Below are positions 60,950 to 64,000 of a stretch of 64,000 nucleotides of DNA, piece by piece. Origin of the DNA: Senimuribacter intestinalis (lineage in GTDB: Bacteria > Bacillota > Clostridia > Peptostreptococcales > Anaerovoracaceae); the NCBI GenBank assembly GCA_943192975.1, contig CALPCJ010000004.1:186001-250000 (forward strand), given 5' to 3'. A program made the position numbers and the translations under genes. The notes beneath the pieces are model-generated. The model saw only the letters and a list, made by a program, of their open reading frames with translations. It did no database searches and had not been told where the DNA came from. Numbering within the stretch: position 1 is the stretch's first letter; each line of letters begins with the position of its first letter.

Positions 60950-61771
60950 ATGAATTTTAGAAAGCATATTTGTTTAATTCTAGTAGGAATATTATTGATA
61001 GTTCAGCTTTCCAGCTGCAGCTTAGAAAGTGAAATTAAAGGAACTTGGTATATTATTGATACCGACGGTGATGTGACTCTGGAAATTTTTGATGAGACAG
61101 CGGTCTACCACAATAATGGACGGTGGGATGATTACTATATTGAGTGGACTTTAGATGAGAACAATTTAGTCCTAAATGCAGAAGGCCATTCCCTTTATTA
61201 TCAGGTCCTAGATGATCCTGATTATGGACAAGTTTTATATGATCCGGAAGAGGAAGAAATTGTTGCATGTCATGAACAGGAAAAAGCACAGATTCTAATT
61301 AATGAAATATTGGAAGAAGAAGAAAGGGAAAGGCAAGAAGACCTACAGCGCTTTCAAGAAATCTATGATGAAGTTCAGAAAGCACTTATAGGAACATGGA
61401 AAAATGAGAAAGAAGCTTCGTATATGCGTACTCCCTATATATATGAGAAAGAAACATACGTTTTTGAAGCAGATGGAACATATAGTTATACAAAGGATAG
61501 TAGGTACAATGGAACACAAGAATTTGATCGTAAGGAAGAACTACATGGAACGTATGAAATCGTATGCTATGAAGGCGGGGAAGAATATGAATATGATGGT
61601 GGATATCCAGAACCAGAGGATGTTTATTTAGCGATAAAATTTTCTGATACGTCGTATACTCAGAATAAATATATGGCGATAAATATAAAGCTATTAAAAG
61701 AAGGACATTTAACAGAAGGACAGGATGAAGAACTCATGGGTTGGTTCACTGTGTATGAAAAAGCAGAGTAG
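60950..61771 (+). CDS. Lipoprotein with acidic helical middle
   Basis: I place the start at 60950, ten bases after GGAAGGAA. The 273-residue product has a lipoprotein signal (LIVQLSSCSLES), two similar modules (EIKGTWYIIDTDGDVTLEIF and LIGTWKNEKEAS...YVFEADGTYSYTKD) and a highly charged helical linker (NEILEEEERERQEDLQRFQE). GTW...F-ADG-Y modules resemble lipocalin-like DUF4923/DUF5640 proteins. The 31 codons beyond the stop remain open in frame. No family assigned firmly. Confidence 0.7.
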   Translation: MNFRKHICLILVGILLIVQLSSCSLESEIKGTWYIIDTDGDVTLEIFDETAVYHNNGRWDDYYIEWTLDENNLVLNAEGHSLYYQVLDDPDYGQVLYDPEEEEIVACHEQEKAQILINEILEEEERERQEDLQRFQEIYDEVQKALIGTWKNEKEASYMRTPYIYEKETYVFEADGTYSYTKDSRYNGTQEFDRKEELHGTYEIVCYEGGEEYEYDGGYPEPEDVYLAIKFSDTSYTQNKYMAINIKLLKEGHLTEGQDEELMGWFTVYEKAE

Positions 61772-61881
61772 CTCGAATTCTTCACAGGCGGAAAGCTTTG
61801 CGGTTCGGCAGATTTTAATGTGCATGACTCAAGAGACGCTGAGACTATCTATATTAACCTAGACTAACAAGGATACAAAAG

Positions 61882-62625
61882 ATGAACTACGCAGTATTAA
61901 CAAATCTTGGCGACCGTCAGGAAAATGAAGATTATATCAAATTTCAAATCAAAGAAGACAAAGCCATCTTTGTTTTAGCTGATGGACTGGGTGGACACGG
62001 AGATGGGCAATTAGCTTCTTCGACAGTTTGTAATGCGGTAATGGATCTCTGGAATCAAAAATTAACTGAACACACACCGATTGAATGGCGACTTGCAAAA
62101 CTTTTTGATGGAGCCCAGGAGGCTCTTCTGACTTTACAAAAAGAAAAAGGTATAGAGGGAAAAGCGAAGACTACATTAGTTATTCTGATGATAGAAGGAG
62201 ATAGCTGCATTTGGGGTCATATTGGTGACTCGAGGCTATATTTTCTTCAAAATCATAAAATTGTGGAAAGAACTCTTGATCATAGTGTACCCCAAATGCT
62301 GGTTAATTCAGGAGCCATAAAGGAAAAGAAAATTCGTGGACACGAGGACAGATCTGTGATTCTTCGAGCCATGGGCACACCGTGGGAGGAACCAAGATAC
62401 GAAATCGGTCAAATCCATCAGGTGAAGTTAAATGATTCTTTTCTGCTGTGTTCTGATGGATTTTGGGAACTCATAGTAGAAAAGCAGATGGAAAAACTGA
62501 AAAAGAAAGCGGCAAGTTGCCAAGAATGGATTTCCATGATGGCGGAGATTGTAAAGAAGAACGGACAAGGTAAAAATATGGATAACTATTCGGCAATTAC
62601 AGTTCACATAGGAGATGAGCGATGA
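61882..62625 (+). CDS. PP2C-type protein serine/threonine phosphatase
   Basis: The 247-residue enzyme removes phosphate from Ser/Thr of proteins with Mn or Mg. Motifs are clear: TNLGDRQENEDY, VLADGLGGHGDG, HIGDSRLYFL, FLLCSDGFWE and NMDNYSAITVHI. The short form without extra domains is typical of the phosphatases paired with Hanks-type kinases or FHA/vWA proteins. It overlaps the vWA gene by four bases, so the pair is co-translated. Confidence 0.92.
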   Translation: MNYAVLTNLGDRQENEDYIKFQIKEDKAIFVLADGLGGHGDGQLASSTVCNAVMDLWNQKLTEHTPIEWRLAKLFDGAQEALLTLQKEKGIEGKAKTTLVILMIEGDSCIWGHIGDSRLYFLQNHKIVERTLDHSVPQMLVNSGAIKEKKIRGHEDRSVILRAMGTPWEEPRYEIGQIHQVKLNDSFLLCSDGFWELIVEKQMEKLKKKAASCQEWISMMAEIVKKNGQGKNMDNYSAITVHIGDER

Positions 62626-64000
62626 GAGAAAGTGTGAAAAAGATAAAACGATATATAGAATTTACAGTTTTGTTTATTTTAGTACTCACAACACCGGTCT
62701 TTGCGGACTCGTTGGATATATCAGCAGTCAGTGTAAATATGCCGGATTTTAGAGTATACCTTCCGTCTGTTGATGAAGGCACTTTAGATACAGAGCTTTG
62801 GCAATTATATCTAAACCAAAATGAAGTGGAAATTGAATCGATAGACACTTTTGGTGAACTTGGGGAAGGGATTGAATATTACTTTTTAATTGATACGTCC
62901 ACATCAATATCAGATCCGTACTTTAGCAGTATGAAGACAGGATTAATAAGCTTCATTAAGGACTTAGATAAAAAAGATAAGGTTACCTTGGCGACTTTTG
63001 GAAAGAAAGTACAAATCCTTTGCGAGAGTAAGACTCATAGCAAAGTACCTATTTCTAAAATTGAGAAGTTAGGGAATATAGAAAATCAAACAAAGTTATT
63101 TGAAGCGATGACCTTAGTTGCGCAGAAAGCAAATGACGGATCTGATTTAAGAAAGGTTATGGTGCTGCTTTCTGATGGAGAAGATGTAGCCTTAGGCTCA
63201 AATACGAAGCAAGAAGCTCTTGAAGCTTTGCGGAATGCAGGAATTAGCTTATACACATTGACCTATGATAATACAGTTGCTGCATATATTAACAGCAATG
63301 GAGAAATGGCAAGAAAGCTGGGTGGACGGAATTACAGTGTAAGGCAAACCAGTCAAAGTGTTGAATCATCTTTGCAAAAGGTACAAAAAAGCTTGAATAA
63401 TAGCACTGTGATACAGGCCAAGGCAGAGACAAATATCATTCCAAAAGATTTTAGAATTACTCTGGATTTTGGAATTGAAAGTTTTGCACCAGTACAAAAG
63501 AAGTTATCTCCTACAAGGTATCAAAAGGATATGACAAATCCGGAGATTATTTCAGTTGAGCGAGATGGAAAGTATCAGTTAAAGGTTGTATTTAGTGAAA
63601 GTGTACAAGGCGCAGGAACTCTGGAAAACTACCACGTGACAGTAAATGGAAAAGAAGTGAGGCTAACAGGGGTTTCCTATTCGGACAAAACTTTTATTGC
63701 CCTATTAAAGACAAAAGAGTCTATCGCGGGGGGAAAATATTGCATAGAAGGAAATGATATCTATGATAATTCTTTAGAAAAGAATACCCTAGAGTCTTTT
63801 GAGGGAGAAGTATCGGGAGATTGGTACGTTACCTATCTTTTGAAAGTTTTCCTTGCAGAATATTGGTGGTTAGCTTCAGTAGTATTGATAGCAATTATAA
63901 TAGCTGTTGCACTTTGGATAATAAAACGCAATCAAGGGTTTGTTACCGTAGAAGGACAAATTGTTTACGGTAAAAATGTAAAACAAAAATATCATTTCAA
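62622..64000 (+). CDS. von Willebrand A domain membrane protein (3' end outside window)
   Basis: The frame opens at ATG 62622, overlapping the phosphatase stop, and is still open at the window edge (459 codons). It has a signal peptide (LFILVLTTPVFADS), a vWA domain with the MIDAS motif at Asp91 (YFLIDTSTSISDPYF) and the later VMVLLSDGEDVALG, a beta-rich bacterial-Ig-like part (ISVERDGKYQLKVVFSESVQ), and a membrane span near 424-446. The cytoplasmic side begins KRNQGFVTVEGQIVYGK. An FHA or similar signalling domain may follow. With PP2C it may form an envelope phospho-signalling unit. Confidence 0.85.
   Translation, partial: MRESVKKIKRYIEFTVLFILVLTTPVFADSLDISAVSVNMPDFRVYLPSVDEGTLDTELWQLYLNQNEVEIESIDTFGELGEGIEYYFLIDTSTSISDPYFSSMKTGLISFIKDLDKKDKVTLATFGKKVQILCESKTHSKVPISKIEKLGNIENQTKLFEAMTLVAQKANDGSDLRKVMVLLSDGEDVALGSNTKQEALEALRNAGISLYTLTYDNTVAAYINSNGEMARKLGGRNYSVRQTSQSVESSLQKVQKSLNNSTVIQAKAETNIIPKDFRITLDFGIESFAPVQKKLSPTRYQKDMTNPEIISVERDGKYQLKVVFSESVQGAGTLENYHVTVNGKEVRLTGVSYSDKTFIALLKTKESIAGGKYCIEGNDIYDNSLEKNTLESFEGEVSGDWYVTYLLKVFLAEYWWLASVVLIAIIIAVALWIIKRNQGFVTVEGQIVYGKNVKQKYHF

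Noticed and set aside
60699..60953. Separate 84-residue gene overlapping the WG-repeat lipoprotein
   Set aside because: Its first 20 codons are an out-of-frame reading of the lipoprotein gene; the rest is better explained as the frameshifted tail of that gene.

Overview
The window reads as chromosome of an anaerobic, low-to-moderate GC Firmicute, most likely a member of the Clostridia. The grounds are strong AAGGAGG-type ribosome binding sites, GTG/TTG starts, a 639-residue clostridial-type glutamine synthetase, an LPxTG-like wall anchor, a YtrA-type GntR regulator with its ABC transporter, and intrinsic terminators throughout. No rRNA gene or other phylogenetic marker is present, so the family assignment is inference. 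Both edges cut genes: a MATE exporter on the left and a von Willebrand A protein on the right.

Layout. 1-5.8 kb: end of a MATE exporter, a spacer full of short inverted motifs, and a 1,591-residue wall-anchored beta-helix protein. 5.9-14.7 kb: transporters (AGCS, EamA, MFS), a cysteine hydrolase, a thiamine cluster (thiE, HAD phosphatase, thiD), a LUD protein, SppA and an RDD protein. 15.2-19.4 kb: GntR regulator with ABC ATPase and permease, then a two-component pair. 19.5-21.8 kb: cation diffusion facilitator, TSCPD protein and a TIM-barrel protein. 22.2-29.7 kb: tRNA-Lys(CTT) with a complete integrative mobilizable element of about 7.4 kb in its 3' end, bounded by a 42-bp direct repeat. 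The element carries a replication-type HTH protein, a hairpin-rich oriT-like spacer, a MobV-type relaxase, a VirD4-like coupling protein, two XRE regulators, two unrecognised cargo genes, an excisionase and an integrase. 30-35 kb: small proteins, a class V aminotransferase, nucleoside hydrolase plus ribokinase, and an AEC transporter. 35-47.9 kb: zinc-ribbon and UPF0182 membrane proteins, glnA, serS, a TIGR00300-type enzyme, cardiolipin synthase and RlmA. 48-53.3 kb: an SPL-like radical SAM protein and an arginine-to-putrescine module: PLP decarboxylase, sigma-54 activator, and agmatinase behind a near-perfect -24/-12 promoter. 53.9-64 kb: a more accessory stretch with a DUF2500 protein, a decayed DUF234 ATPase, a DUF3990/HTH operon that looks like a toxin-antitoxin pair, a CHAP/InlB-repeat secreted protein, a BIG2-like secreted protein, lipoproteins, a PP2C phosphatase and a vWA protein.

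The most unusual signal is in the spacers. At least seven separate intergenic islands (A-G: about 604-801, 14875-15176, 21938-22126, 30856-31183, 46763-46984, 49045-49136 and 53437-53700) each contain many copies of one short motif, placed as inverted pairs about 15-45 bp apart. The motif differs between islands: AAAATATGCAY in three, AAATGGTGCAG in one, AAGATGGCG in one, and CCTTGAnTTGGCG-like in two. Nothing annotated explains them.
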